Source: Aselliscus stoliczkanus (lineage: Eukaryota; Chordata; Mammalia; Chiroptera; Hipposideridae). From it: DNA of 64,000 nt. Positions within the stretch are counted from its first letter, which is position 1. Each line of letters opens with the position of its first letter. Position numbers and translations under genes: made by a program. Location of the stretch: NCBI GenBank assembly GCA_033961575.1, contig CM066729.1, forward strand, positions 100,567,001 to 100,631,000. The letters run 5' to 3'. Shown here piece by piece: positions 45,540 through 58,433 of this stretch. The notes below the pieces were generated by a model. That model had not been told where the DNA came from, searched no databases, and saw nothing but the letters and a program-made list of their open reading frames with translations.

Positions 45540-48140
45540 CTTCCAGTTTCACTTCTTTTTCCCAGACTCATTAAGAGCCATTGTGGGTAGAGATGTGATC
45601 TGATTTTATATGCTCTTTTTTTTGTCAACATTATTGGGCTAATTTAGAGAGTCACTGAGATAAGGGGAGTGGTACCTGGTTAAAAAAATGTCATTGCATT
45701 ATATAAACTGTTACATTTAATATATTCTTAGTTAGAAAGTATAAATTGATTTTACAAGTATCACATGTAGGCTCTCCAATGCTTGTTCTATATAAGGAAG
45801 CAACCCTAGCAAGAAAATAAAAACTGTCTTCAAGAAATCTATTTCTACTGTTTCTCACTTAACTCTGGACAGGAGTTACCAGCAGAGGGAATAGCATTCA
45901 GAAATTCCTAGTTGTGTAACTGATGCCGAGATACTCTCTCTCCCCAGTCTTGTCACATCCAGTCTGAATATATGACCACCTTCCCCAGGTTCCCTGGTAA
46001 CAAACCTGTGTTCTTTCTGCCCTGGCTACTCTCAGCCACTGACGCTACTCACCTTTGATGCTATGAGCCACCAGGAGGTGGCACTGGCCCTTGCCAGCAG
46101 GGCACGATCCCATCAGGTTGGGATAATTCAGAGGGAAAATATGCCTTTTAAATGAAGAATTCAGTAGGATAAACATGACCAAGCTCACAGATATGCACTG
46201 TGTCTGAAATCTTTCTGTTTTTGCTCATATTCACCTTCTTTGGTTTAGACCCCTCCTTGCAAATGTATTTTTAAATAAATATGGTAAACTCTATTGTCAT
46301 ATGTTAATTACCTACATAGAACTGTCATCATTTCATTAGCCTTTGCTTAAAACTGCAATTTATTTAGGATTCTTACAGATTTTTTCTTTTACCATTTTGT
46401 TAATCTTCAACTTATTTTTATATCTTTACATATGTGTTAAAGAGCTGTGCTTGAATTTGAACATTTTTCCCTATTAAAAAATCTTGCTGATTTGGGCTAT
46501 TTGCCTTAGTATATTATTTATATTGACCATTTTACTAGGAACAGTCTCTTATTTTACCTTATACAAATTCCTCCAGATTAATATCAAGTATTTAATTTAA
46601 TACATTAAAACATCTCACTTAATACTTTAACTTCATTTTATTCTCTAATTTTAACTTATAATCACCTAATTTTTTCCTGATGATAAACTAAGAGAGAAGA
46701 TATGCTCATGTATCTCTATCCATCTGTTTTCCAATTTCTTCAGTCACTCCTCTTAAAAAGGGAGAAAACACTAATCTGATTGCTTAACGCATTGCCAATA
46801 CACAGGCTCCATTATCTAGTGGCAGGCTTACTGCATGTGAAAAAACCATGGGCAGCATGGGGCTCTCCTTCTCTACTAGGTCCTGCCATTGTGAAGTAAG
46901 GAGCTCTCCTGGGCTCATTTTCTTCCTCAATGCAGCACAGTTAAAATGTTGAGCCAAGGCCTGACTTTTCCCAACAACCCCTGCCATATTGTCTGATGAC
47001 TTAGAAGGGTAGGAAACGCCATATTCAAGGGCTTGAGCCTCAATTTCTTGTGTTCACTTGGCTTCAACTGAGAGACCATACTGAAGTTCAAGTTCAGGGC
47101 AATGTACCTGTTAAGGATGTTTATAAAAGGAAAACTTTATTCCCATTTGTCAGAACACTGCTCATCTCTCTAGCTGTACTTATATGATTTATTTTTATAA
47201 GCTAATAGCATACAAGGACTGTTAATTTTCTAGCTACCGGGACTCAATATTAATTTAGGCTCACCTATAACTAATAACCCAGGTGCCTACAGACTATGCT
47301 CCAATTTAATTGAGTATTTCATGGTTTTTATATAATTGTCCTCTTTCTATTGTGCTTTTTATTTCAAATTAGTTTAACATTTTAATGAAGAAAAATACTC
47401 AGTATTGTTCACATCTATTAGGCTTAATTTTCAAATGTCTCTAATGTTTTGAAAATATTAAAGACATGCATATGACATAAAGATGCTAGACTCAACTAGG
47501 GAGAACAACCTCCTTTAAATTTGAGCAAAGATATTGGAGTATTAAGCATATAAATCATCTCACCCTGATCCCAATAATTAATTCAAGTGACTGGGGAAGG
47601 AATTAGGACAACAAAATATAAAAATAATGGTTTACTATGGAACATTGAAAAACTGCTCTATCTAAGTGTAAGAATGTTTTATATACATTACATCATTAGT
47701 TCTGGAATGTGGATTCTATTACTGAATTCAGCTGGCAAATGAGGAAACAGGTCTGAATATATAAAGGAAAAATTGTCAATTTGCTACTTCTTATTCCTAG
47801 TAGCCTCTGAGGTCTGCTTACATTCCTACAGCAATGAAAAACTGTTCAAGATCAATGGCCATATCACTCATCTTTATATTTCCTTAGCTCTTTATTAGCG
47901 AGGATCTTAATAAATATTTAGTTGAATTACATTGTTTTCATTTTAAGAATAGTATATGACATTACAGAGCATTTATTTCTAAAGAGCCATTTAAGTCATA
48001 ATTTGAAGTTTTTCAGACAGCAGATTCTAAAATAAAAAATAAACTTCCATTTTGTCTAAGTTACAGGTACTATTTTATAGGAATTTATAGAATTCTGGGT
48101 TACGATCCAAGTTTCTAAGCTGTGTTCCTGTCTTCATTAA
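45540..48140. other. Intergenic, no gene seen
   Basis: Mostly AT-rich unique DNA. 45890-46130 and 46740-47100 are less AT-rich but give no recognisable domain or repeat. A 67-codon minus-strand frame at 46784-46987 is not convincing. Confidence 0.4.
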
Positions 48141-48154
48141 TAAAAGTGACTCAG

Positions 48155-48292
48155 AGGGCTGGCTGACTGGCTCAGTTGGTTAAGAGCTCGCTCAAGAGTG
48201 TGAGCTGAGCTCTGAGCAACAGCAGTTCAATGTCCAGCCTGAGTTGAGCTGCCGCTAAGCTGCCAACAGGTGGCAGGGTGGCTCAGCTAAAA
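48155..48292 (+). mobile_element. VES-like SINE, full length
   Basis: 'agggctggctgactggctca' (box A), 'gcagttcaatgtcc' (box B-like), 'aacaggtggcagggtggctc' then A-tail. TSD aaaagtgactcag is perfect at 48142-48154 and 48293-48305. Confidence 0.93.
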
Positions 48293-48305
48293 AAAAGTGA
48301 CTCAG

Positions 48306-48952
48306 GATTATAAATAAAGAACACATCTTATTGCATAAAGTGGTTAATATATCTCTTAAATTTCATTTTATATACATTCTAACATAAAAAATAAATCAAC
48401 TGAGAAATGCAGTATAGCTGCTCTTTGAAACATTGCTCTACAAATAGGGGGAAGAAATGAAAAAGTTTTCACACAATGCTTTGAATCTCTTATCCTTTAT
48501 ATTTGATGTGCCCCAAGGGGAAAAAAAAATTCCAGAAAGATATTCGTTTTTTTTGGAAACAAAGTCTGTTACCTAGTCTCAGAGGTTAGATTTAAAAGCC
48601 AAGAAAAACTTTCTTAGATTGTAGTGTTACAGAGCAAACCAATCTTTAAATCTACCAAAACACCCCTAGAATGCTAAAATACAATGTGTGTGAACAAATC
48701 ACAAGTGATTTGAGAAACATCAATTTTTTTGTCTTTTTTTAAATTTTACATCCTAAACTACTGGCTTATAAAGTACGAAAGGATGTGGAATAATATGGTT
48801 TTGAGAATATATACTATGGAGATAACTATTAGCAGGCTTCCTTTGACATTGAAGTATGTTTCCTAAAATAGTTTTTTTTGTTTCCCCTGCATCAAGAAGA
48901 AAAAGGATAAAGCTAAGCTGAATTTATTAGAATGTGCTAGCAGTTTGACATT
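48306..48952. other. Intergenic, no feature seen
   Basis: AT-rich. Nothing recognised. Confidence 0.5.
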
Positions 48953-48964
48953 AAGAATCTAAAA

Positions 48965-49399
48965 ACCAGGCCAGCCAAATGGCACATTGGTTAAGAGCTG
49001 GTTTGGGACACCAGCAGCCCTGGTTCGGATCCCACATATGAGGGCCAGTGACACTACCCTCTACAGCTAAGATGGTGAACAACAGCTCCATCTGGAGCTG
49101 GGCTGTGCAAGCCCCGGCGACGGTGCAGGATGCAGCCCCTGCTGCAGTGGGCTGCCATAGGCTGCAGTGAGTGGTCAGCAGCCAGCGAGAGTGGCTGGCA
49201 GCCAGCATGAGCAGCCAATAGCCATGGTGAGTGACATCCAGAGGCCGGCAACCGATCTGTCTCATCCAGGAAGAGCTCAATGATGATACCAATATGGGCC
49301 AGTGAAGCAACTTCTGCAACTAGACTGAAGAACAAAAAGACCAATTCCCCAATGCTGTTCCCCTCCCCCAATTCCCCAATAAAATCTTAAAAAAAAAAA
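48965..49399 (+). mobile_element. Long-form tRNA-derived SINE
   Basis: 'ccaggccagccaaatggcac' to 'ccccaataaaatcttaaa'. TSD aagaatctaaaa is perfect at 48953-48964 and 49400-49411. A deletion of about 20 bp in the tail-proximal region removes the 'gcaacttgtctgttcccc' stretch. Confidence 0.95.
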
Positions 49400-49411
49400 A
49401 AGAATCTAAAA

Positions 49412-50839
49412 TCCCACATTTATTTCTATTTTGAAAAATTAGCTTTCAATTAATAAAAGCTATAATCACTAAAAATACATTGTGTTCCATTGTTATGAAA
49501 ATATTTTGGGTTTTTTTCCCTAAATTTGCAAGTCATTAGTAGTGTCACTATCAGTATCTTCCAATTCTTAGGGAATTTCAATTGCAACATCACTCCTTAA
49601 CTTACCTATCTCAAAAATTCTATTAAAAAATTAGCAAATTGCTCACAAGTGTGATATAAATCAAAGCAAGAACTTGTATTTGAAGAACATCAAATCTTGA
49701 ATAAAATAAGAACTACTTAAAAATATAAATATATCCTCAATGTCACAAAGCACATAAACCCAATTGAAATATAAATCTAAAAAGGTAATTACACAGTATG
49801 AAGCCAGATAACCTAACTAGTCCATAGTATTTTATATTTAATATATTATAATGAGATAGCTACTAATGAGATAATGGCTTTTATAGGAAACTCGGTAGTA
49901 ATTCAGAAGGATATCAAAGTAGTAAAGAGGTCAAATCAATTTTAAAGTTCTTCCATTCATCTTTAAAAATGATGGGGGATTTTCAAACTACAAAAGTGTT
50001 TTATGAGAATCTGAAGAATGATTTTTGACAAATGTGAAATCTTAAGGGAGCATATATGATGAAGCAACTTAAAATAAATACAATAAATATTAACAGTGAA
50101 TTATTAGAATCAGTTGATATTTCTCTGAAGAGTGTGAATGGATTAAATTATCAACTCTGGTAAATTATATGTCCTAAAATGCAATTATGAATGAAACCAG
50201 TCAAATATTGTGACCAAATTAAAAATTTAGCAATGTAGAAATTATGAACCATTATGCTACCTTTGACCCAGGGAATACAATACTTAATTAGGTGGATTTA
50301 GAAACTGGATGGCTGAAATACTTAAAAGGTTTTTTTTATGCAGAATTCACTTGTTTTTGTGACATTAAGACTCTCAAGGAATCCTCAAGCCCAATAAAGC
50401 AGTAGCCCTCTTCTCTGTGAATTCAGCTTAGACTTTCTCTTAGCTATAATAACACCTCTGAATTTGTCCATTGTTTTTGAGTAAAGGTTCACTGTTGAAA
50501 ATCACCCACAAGAAGAAATTTCTCTCAAGATTGTACGATGTTTGTAATGATCATAAAGGACATAGTACAGACTTTTAATGAGGTAGCATAATGTATAAAT
50601 TAATTATATTAGACCAACCAACTTATAATAATCATTTCAGAAAGAAAAAAAAAAAAGCTAGCTACACCTGCTATCTAGGTTCATCTCCTGATTAAGAGAC
50701 TCAACTGATAGCCGACTATGGCAATATTCCACTGAGAATGGATGGTACATGGCACCAGTACAGTATCAGTGTAAAAACATCTCAATTCTATATTCATTTG
50801 AAAAGTAGAACTGCAGGATTTCCCGATGGATTAATATGG
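49412..50839. other. Intergenic, no feature seen
   Basis: AT-rich unique-looking DNA. Confidence 0.5.
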
Positions 50840-51520
50840 GACAAAATTAAAATGACAGCTAAGGATTACTCCATGGGTTCTGGTTTAAATAACTGAAGAA
50901 TGAAATTCATTTAATGAGATGGGCAAGATTGTGGGAGTACCAGGTCTGGGGGGAAGATCACAGGATTAATTTTGCAAATCATAATGTTGAATGACTTATT
51001 AGATTTCAAGTAGAAATACCCACCAGGCAGTCGAATATACAATTCTGGGATTCAGCAGAGCAATGAAGGCTGGAGGTAAAGACTTAGAAGTTAGTGATAA
51101 AACCTGAACATTGAAGCATGAGATCAACAAGGAAATAGGTTTAGATAAAGGAAATAGTGCCACAATTTTGTTCTGCTTTGCTGGATGATGGGGGATCGGA
51201 AAGGAACCTAAGAAGCAGCAGTCAGTTAGGGAGGTTGAACCAAAAGTATACTGTCCTGGAATCCAAAAGAAGAAAATATTTCAAGAAGAAAATGATCACC
51301 CACGTCAAATGCTAAGAAAAGAACTGAGGGTTAAAGAATATGAAAGTCAGTCTTGTCCTTTGCGAAAACAGCTTTGTGAAGTAGCAAAGGAGAAGACAAA
51401 CTCCAAAAACTGTGAAGATAGGATTTGGAAACAATGGATATAGATTATTACGGCAGTTTTGCTTCTGGGGATAAGAAAAAAGAGGCAGTACTTTGAGATG
51501 ATTGCATGATTTGGAAAGTT
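50840..51520 (+). repeat. Ancient mammalian interspersed repeat, name uncertain
   Basis: Follows a widespread mammalian repeat by eye: 'aaggattactccatgggttc', 'gagatgggcaagattgtggg', 'aggtctggggggaagatcac', 'ccaccaggcagtcg', 'cacgtcaaatgctaagaa' and 'ggcagttttgcttctgggg'. I recognise the pattern but not its family name. Confidence 0.5.
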
Positions 51521-51769
51521 ATTCTGTTTTTAAGGGAAGAATAATTGTAGTATGTTGTATATAAAGAAAGTTATTAATTAGAAAGAGGAGAATTGATGAT
51601 GTAGAAAGGGGAAGGTGGTAGAATAATGCCCCCAAGTTAGGTGAGAGTATGACAGGGTCTATCTGAAAAGCAGAAGGTGTGGTGTTTCCTATGAACATAC
51701 CCTGGTTTCTCACAGCCTCTTCTCGATCGCAACCAGGTTGAGCCTTTATAAGCCAGGATGCATGTCCAG

Positions 51770-52265
51770 TTAAAAAATTCTCTAGTGGCTTTCCATTACA
51801 TTCAAAGAGAAAGCTTGAGATAGTCCAAAGGCCTACAATAAAGTGCATAATTTGGCCCCATTACCTCTCTACTTCTTTCTGCACTCACTGTCCCTTTGGC
51901 TCACTACAGCCCAGTTACAAAGAATTCCTTGCCCTTCCTCAAACATATCAGGCACTTGGAAAGGCTGTGCTATGCTGCATGGCCGGTCCTCATTTTTACT
52001 TTGAGGTTTTCCTAGAATGTCACCTGCTTAGTGAAGCTTGCCCTGACCAAGCTATTTAACTGCAACTTGTATCCTACTATCCTCCATAGATATCCCCCAT
52101 AGCACTTACATATACATGACATATTATGTTGTATTTTCTTTGTGATTGTCTTATCACACTAGAAGTTAGCTTCAATTTTTGTCTATTGTTCAGTGCTGAA
52201 GCTCCAGTACCTAAATCAGTGTCTGTCACATAATAGATGCTTGTTAAAGCTGTTAAATAAATAAA
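51770..52265 (+). repeat. L2 3' end
   Basis: 'gtccaaaggcctacaataaa', 'ttggccccattacctctc', 'aatgtcacctgcttagtg', 'ccctgaccaagctatttaa', 'catagcacttacat', 'cactagaagttagcttc' and 'cataatagatgcttgttaaa' follow L2 in order for about 500 bp. The best-preserved L2 in the window. Confidence 0.9.
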
Positions 52266-52889
52266 GGAAATGATAGTTTAAGGCTTAACCTCAAACATTG
52301 ACTTTTAACTCCTTTGAAAATTCTGAGTTTACCTAAGTATAAAAATCCTAAAACACTATGTGCTCAATAACAGTGCTTAAATAACATACAACCATATACA
52401 TTTTAGAGGAGGTTTGGTTTTTTGTTTGTTTGTTTTAGTTAGGTTTCTCTTATGATAAGAATAGAAGAAAAAAGAAATCTTAGTTACTGGAACATTTGTA
52501 AAGCTCTACTTTTCATACGTTGTAATTGGAAGAAGTCATGTCAACATGGAGGAAGATGAAAACACCAAACAATTAAATATCACAGGATAAGGAGGAATAA
52601 AAAGAAAAAATTCTCTTTTTTGTAAATTATATGTAACCTCAAATATTTGTGGGTATTCAAGGTATTCCACTTTTTGTTGTTGTTTTCTCAATAATTCCAA
52701 GGTTTTGGTTTGCTCTACTGCTAGGAAAACCAAAGAAAGGAAAGCATCCCTAAGTTGTTTGAGTAAATTTCATTGTCAAACTCTCCCATATTCCAAATAT
52801 TTAGTTAAAAAGATTCTCTTACTCTTGTAATTATTATGAATAAAACCTGCAATTTACTGTTATTTATTTTATGCAGGTATTATCCTCTG
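52266..52889. other. Intergenic, no feature seen
   Basis: AT-rich, short frames only. Confidence 0.5.
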
Positions 52890-53110
52890 GTCCTAACATA
52901 ATAATTAATTTAATCACACAACATATTCATGAGCTGTGTTATACTATTCGTTACCGTCATTTTTAATAGAAAGGAATTCATTAAGAGACTATGCAGCATA
53001 TAAATTGCCTTTGATCACACTTCTGATTGGTGGCAGCCCTGGGATTGAAACCAAGAAAGTTGGCTGTGGGATCCATGCCCTTCATCATGGTGCTCAGCTA
53101 CTGCCTGGGG
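52890..53110 (-). repeat. MIR, antisense
   Basis: 'ctaacataataattaattta', 'ttggtggcagccctgggatt' and 'gtgggatccatgcccttc' follow antisense MIR order. Confidence 0.6.
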
Positions 53111-53185
53111 GTTCCTGGTTCAGCCACACACACTAGGTGTACTAGGGTCATGCTAATATTATAAGTGGGAGATATCCTTGGGAAG

Positions 53186-53545
53186 TGTCTTAGTCCATTC
53201 AGGATGCTGTAACAAACTATCATGGTCTAAGTGGTTTAAAAATGAAAGAAGTTTACTTCCCCCAATTCTTGAGCATGACGATCAAGGTGCCAGCATGATC
53301 AGTTTCTAGTGCGAGCCCTCTTTTGGGCCACAGGTTGCTGACTTACTGTATCCTCACACAGTAAAAGAGAGCAGGAGAACTCTCAGTGGCCTCTTTTATA
53401 GGGCACTAATCCCAGTCACGAGGACTCCACCCTCATGACCTAATTATTTTCAAAAGCTCCACTTCCTACTACCTACACATTGGTGGATAGAATTTCAACA
53501 TATGAATTTTTTTTTTGGGGGGGACATAAACATACAATCCATATA
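53186..53545 (-). mobile_element. MST/MLT1-type MaLR solo LTR, antisense
   Basis: 'tgtcttagtccattcaggat', 'agggcactaatcccagtca', 'ctccaccctcatgacctaat' and 'tttcaacatatgaatttt' cover the whole LTR in complement, about 360 bp. TSD ggaag at 53181-53185 and 53546-53550, the 5-bp size expected for MaLR. Confidence 0.9.
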
Positions 53546-53550
53546 GGAAG

Positions 53551-53977
53551 TGTCTCTGATTCAGAAAACCTTATGAAGAATACACGTTAAAGCAAAAAGA
53601 GAGTTAAAAAGAAACTGCTACCCTAAAATACATAGCCAAAATGATAGCAGTTGGACTCCAAAAGTTTCTGCTATCTTCTAGGCTAACTTAATTGATCACA
53701 TGCATATGTATCAGCTTGGTTATCTTTTGACATTTACATAAAATATTAAATCCTTAAAATTCACTAAGCAAATTTTAAAGAAAGCAAAAATGAAGAATGT
53801 AGTACAAGGTAATATTAAAATAAGTGTCTCAAAATGCAATTTCTGATACTACTTCTTAGTTAGTCAAACTGATTACCTGTTTTCTTATCTATATAATTTC
53901 TTGTCTACATAAAAAGATTTAAACCATGTATCTATAGTTTTTCCTGTAGATTATAATTGTCAAAATAGAATTTTTTA
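53551..53977. other. Intergenic, no feature seen
   Basis: AT-rich unique-looking DNA. Confidence 0.5.
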
Positions 53978-53992
53978 ATCTAGTACCTTCTT

Positions 53993-54469
53993 TTTTTTTT
54001 TTTTTTTAAGATCTTTTACTGGGGAATTTGGGGGAAGGGAACAGTGTTGGGGAATCAGGGAAGGGGAACAAACAAGCTGCTATCCTTTTTCTTCTTCAGT
54101 CTAGCTGTGGAGGATGTCGCTTCACTGGCCCATGTTGGTATCATCATTGCACTCTTCCCGGAAGAGGCAGTCGCTCGCCAGCCATTGGACAGCTGCTCAT
54201 GGCAGTTCACACCAGCTCATGCCAACTGCCTGCCACTCACACAGGCTGCCAGCCACTCACGGTAGCTCATGGCAGCCCACTGCAGCCCCATTGCAGCCTA
54301 CGCCATCGCAGGTGACTCACGGCAGCCCAGCTCCATGTTGAACTGTTGTTCACCATGTTAGCTGTAGAGGGCAGTGTCACTGGCCCTCATGTTGAATCCA
54401 AACTGGGGCCCTGCTCAGAGCTGGCATCCTAAGCCGACTCTTAACCAACGCGCCACTTGGCTGGCCCTC
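53993..54469 (-). mobile_element. Long-form SINE, antisense
   Basis: T-run, 'aagatcttttactggggaat' to 'gcgccacttggctggccc'. TSD atctagtaccttctt at 53978-53992 and atccagtacattctt at 54470-54484, two mismatches. Body has extra 'cagctc/cactca' repeats like the copy at 32168. Confidence 0.92.
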
Positions 54470-54484
54470 ATCCAGTACATTCTT

Positions 54485-55370
54485 AAGAGGAAAAATATTC
54501 ACCAGACATCTCAGTTTATAACTTTTACCAGTCTTAACATCAATTGTGTTACTCTTAAGATAATAGTTATTTATAAGAAATAATTATTGATTTTTAAATT
54601 TAGTATATTGTACAATTAAATAAGTTTACTTTGGTAAAAGATTAGAAGATAATTAAATAATTCTGAGTTTCCACCTGCATTACCATTGTAAGGGAAAACT
54701 TTGTACAAGACTGTAGACTTGATTAAGAGATTATATGCTGACTCATCATTCTAAAGAAAGTTGACAAAGAATAATTTCAACACTCTGTAAAATGGAGTGA
54801 TTAATTGGTATGTCATGCTACTTGTTGTATGATATGATAAATATAATATGATTCATCATGCCATTCTATAAATATTGCAATAGATTATTAAAGCGATAAA
54901 ATCCAGTGGCAGAAATATAATGAGATCATGTCACATTTGTATAAAAGCTAGATGATAAGTTGTACCTCCTACAATGGCTGTTATAACCTTAGAAAGATCT
55001 AAAGTGAGGATTCTTGGAGCATAAAGCAAGCAAAACAACCCTAAATCTAATTGAACACTGATTAACCACTTCTGCTGAGAGCACAGACTAATACAGAAAT
55101 AATGTTCACACTTGGGCTCAAAATATTTATAAACAACATTGAGGTAGCACCTTAAATGAATCTACATGTCTAAGTAAAAACCTAAAATATGCATCATACA
55201 TATAGACATAGCATCGGGTCATATTTGTATGTGTTTCAAAATATTGCTTTGTCAAATTATTCCCATTAATGCCCTCATACTATGGAAAATATATCACTTT
55301 GAAGGAAAACTTATTTAAAGAAATTTTGCAAGGTTGATAACTAAGTTTGTGAATTTGTTGTAACAATGTT
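54485..55370. other. Intergenic, no feature seen
   Basis: AT-rich unique-looking DNA. Confidence 0.5.
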
Positions 55371-55371
55371 G

Positions 55372-55775
55372 CTAACCTTTTTTGATATCAGAGGGATTAT
55401 GAATTATGAATTTGTACCAACTGGACAAACAGTTAACCACATTTACTATTTTGAAATATTGAAAAGGCTGCATGAAAAAGTTCAATGAAAACAACCTGAA
55501 CTCTTTGCCAAAAATTCATGGTTCTTGCATCACGACAATGCACCAGCTCACACGGCACTGTCTGTGAGGGAGTTTATAGCCAGTACACAAATAACTATAT
55601 TGGAACACACTCCCTATTCACCTGATCTGGCCCCCAATGACTTCTTTCTTTATCCAAAGATAAAGGAACTATTGAAAGGAAGACATTTTGATGACATTCA
55701 GGACATCAAGGGTAATACGATGACAACTCTGATGGCCATTCCAGAAAGAGTTACAAAATTGCTTTGAAGGGTGGA
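55372..55775 (+). pseudogene. Mariner transposase C-terminal remnant
   Basis: Translation runs FFDIRGIMNYEFVPTGQTVN, a stop at about 55490, then HHDNAPAHTALSVREF with the second catalytic Asp, YSPDLAPND with the third catalytic Asp (34 residues after the second, as in DD34D mariners), FFLYPKIKELLKGRHFDDIQDI, and ends early. The N-terminal DNA-binding region and first catalytic Asp are missing, and no terminal inverted repeats are seen. Better preserved than the remnant at 9.5 kb but differs in sequence (DNAPAH against an APCH-like stretch), so a different copy and maybe a different subfamily. Dead. Confidence 0.9.
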
Positions 55776-55799
55776 CTAGGTGCTGGTGTTGGTGCATAG

Positions 55800-56135
55800 C
55801 ATACCTTGTACTCCCAAACAGGAAGTACAACTACTTTACTACTTCAGCAAGAGGAAGATTTTCTTCTTGGCTAGCAACAAACACATCCAATGAAAATGAC
55901 ACAGCTCAGCCCATGAGAAGCATTGTCACCAGAACTTTCCCCCAATGAACTTTTATTTTTCCTTGCTGATGACTTCCTTGTTCCTCCCTCCATTGTGTAT
56001 AAGACTTCCATCTTGTATAAACCCTAGGAGTTTCTCTCTGCTTACCAGATGAGATGCTGCCTGATAAGTTGTTTTAAAAAGCCAATTAGATATCCAAATT
56101 TACTCAATTAAATATTGTTTTTAACAAGCTTCTCT
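55800..56135 (+). mobile_element. Retroviral-type LTR fragment
   Basis: Contains 'gtgtataagacttccatct' (TATA-like), 'tctctctgcttaccagatga', 'gatgctgcctgataag' and 'aaagccaattagatatcc', the arrangement of an ERV LTR promoter and R/U5. The polyadenylation signal is decayed. It starts right after the mariner remnant. Boundaries uncertain. Confidence 0.5.
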
Positions 56136-56962
56136 ACTAGAGAAGGTGGTAAGGTTTGGCACTGTTTCTGGGTATATAACCTAGATGCAAACTTTGTACG
56201 AAAATTAACTTTATGAAAGCTCCTAATATCTTTTAATATATTTTTTTTGTGTCTAAACTAGTTAAAGTTAACCTAACTGAAGTCATATAGGGTAACCTAG
56301 GAACTCCAAATGAAATAAGTTCTCAACGAGATGATCAATATCAGTTAAGCAAAAAAGATGCTCATCACAGTCTTATCAATTAATACATTCTTGTGCCCTA
56401 ATCTGAGTGAGCTGATAGTTGGGGAAAGATTAAAAGACATAGTCATGAACGCTAGTCCCAGTCATAATACCAATATGAGTCTGAATAAGTCTCTTCACCC
56501 TATTTCATTTTCTTAAAGTCTAGAATATAAAGCATGACCCAAAATTAACAAAGGTTCATTCCAGGTTCACAAATCTGTGGATCTAACTTTAGGCCCCAAA
56601 GCCAGCAATATAAGCATATGTTGCTAATGATAGTTTGAAAGAACAATGCCTGGTAAGGTTAAGTACTATGTCATCCTTGAAATCTCCTTCACAGAAACAC
56701 TGCCTCCCTGGTCAAAGAAGAGAGAAGCTTGGGCTTATTTAAAATTGCTCATTTTAAAATTTATATTATGTCACTAATGTTCTGGAACTCTATACTTATA
56801 CACAAATCATTCTTTTGGGGTAACATTAGTGAAGTAGTGTACCAAAATAAATTCTATTAGAGTTACTGATGGAAAATTGTTTCAATTTAATTATTTTAAG
56901 TTAAATGTTATTTTAAAAAATGTTTTAGAGTTGTTTTTGATTATTTTATTAACATTTCTGTT
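56136..56962. other. Intergenic, no feature seen
   Basis: AT-rich unique-looking DNA. Confidence 0.45.
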
Positions 56963-58412
56963 TTATATTTTTATTTTTATTAAATTTATTGGGGTGACAT
57001 TGGTTAGTAAAATTATACAGGTTTCAAGTGTACAATTCTATAAGACATCATCTGTATATTGCACTGTGTTCACCATCCAGTCAGTTCTCCTTTCATGACC
57101 ATATATTTGACCCCCTTTACCCTCTTTTACCACCCCTTCTCCCTTTACCTTCTGGTAACCACTAAACTGTTATCTGTATTTATGAGTTTTTGTTTAATTG
57201 CTTGTCTTGTTCCTTTGTTGCTTTCAGTTTTATATCTCACATATGAATGAAGTTATATGATGCTCGACTTTTTGGGGTTTTTGTTTTGTTTTGTTTTGTT
57301 TTGTTTTGAGGGCAGTGTCACTGGCCCTCATATGTGGGACCTGAACCGGGGCCGCCGGCTTCCCAGGCCAGCGCTTAACCACTGCACCACTCGGCTGGCC
57401 CGATGCTCGACTTTTTCTGTCTGACTTATTTCACTTAGCATGATAATCTCAAGATCCATCCATGTTGCAGTATTTCACCATTTCCTATGGCTGAGTAACA
57501 TTCCATTGTATATATGTACCACATCTTCTGTATCCAATCATCCAATTATCCTTCTTTATCCAAAGGACACTGTGGTCATTTCCAAGTCTTGGCCACCATG
57601 AATAATGCTGCAATGAGCATATATCTTTATGGATAAATGTTTTCAAATTTTGGGGGATAGATGCCCAGAAGAAAAATTGCTAGGTCATATGGTAATTCTA
57701 TTCTTAATTATCTGAAGAACCTCCATCTTGTTTTCCATAGTGGCTGCACAAATCTGCATTCCCACCAACAGTGTATGAATGTTCCTTTTTCTCCACAGCC
57801 TCTCTAACACTTGTTATTATTTGTCTTGTTGATGACAGCCATTCTAACTGGTGTGAGGTGATATTTCACAGTGTTTTTTTATATTCATTTCCCGAATAGC
57901 TAGTGAGGTTGAGAATTTTTTCATATATCTGTTGGTTGTTTGTATGTCTTTATGGGAGAAGTGTCCTCTGCCCATTTTGTAATTGGATTGGTTGTTTTTT
58001 TGGTGTTGAGTTATATGAGTTCTTTATATATTTTGGATATTAGCCCCCTATCAGAGCTGTTGTCTGAAAATATCTTCTCCAATTTGGCCGATTACCTTTT
58101 GGTTTTGTTGATGGTTTCTTTTGCTGTGCAGAAACTATTTAGTGTGATACATTCCCATTAATATAATTTTGCTTTTACGCATCTTGCCCTTGAGGCGAAT
58201 TCATAAAATTGTCTCTGAACCCAAGGTCCATACATTTAGTATCTATGCTTACTTCAATGCAATTAATTGTTTCAGGGTTATATTTAGGTCCTTGATCCAT
58301 TTTGAGTAAAGTTTGATATATGGTGACAGACAGCAATCTAGCTTCATTCTTTTGCATGTGGCTTTCCAATTTACTATTGCATCCACAAAAACAGGCCTTT
58401 CAAAATTTATTT
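56963..58412 (-). mobile_element. L1 ORF2 end plus 3' UTR, antisense
   Basis: Longest L1 segment here (about 1.3 kb without the SINE). Plus strand reads the complement from the T-rich 3' end ('attggggtgacattggttag') through 'ccattgtatatatgtaccac', 'ggaccaacagtgtatgaatg'-type sequence, 'ctaactggtgtgaggtgat' and 'gtgcagaaactatttagtg' to about 58400. 5' truncated. Short plus-strand frames here are antisense shadows. TSD not found. Confidence 0.92.
57274..57401 (-). mobile_element. Short-form SINE inside L1
   Basis: (TTTTG)n tail complement at 57281-57309, then 'gagggcagtgtcactggccc' to 'accactcggctggccc'. TSD gatgctcgacttttt is perfect at 57259-57273 and 57402-57416. Confidence 0.97.
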
Positions 58413-58433
58413 TAAAAATTGGCTCCATTCTCG

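Noticed and set aside
45640..45870. Possible LTR: TATATAAGG near 45790 and AATAAA near 45817
   Set aside because: Signals are close together, no ends or TSD were found, and no family was recognised.
47640..47760. Possible antisense MIR
   Set aside because: Only 'aaatgaggaaacaggtctga' fits. Too little to call.
51519..51848. 109-codon minus-strand frame
   Set aside because: Overlaps the antisense strand of L2 and an ancient repeat. No recognised domain.
57940..58161. Hydrophobic 73-codon frame resembling a membrane protein
   Set aside because: Antisense of L1 ORF2. The known complement of L1 gives such hydrophobic frames.
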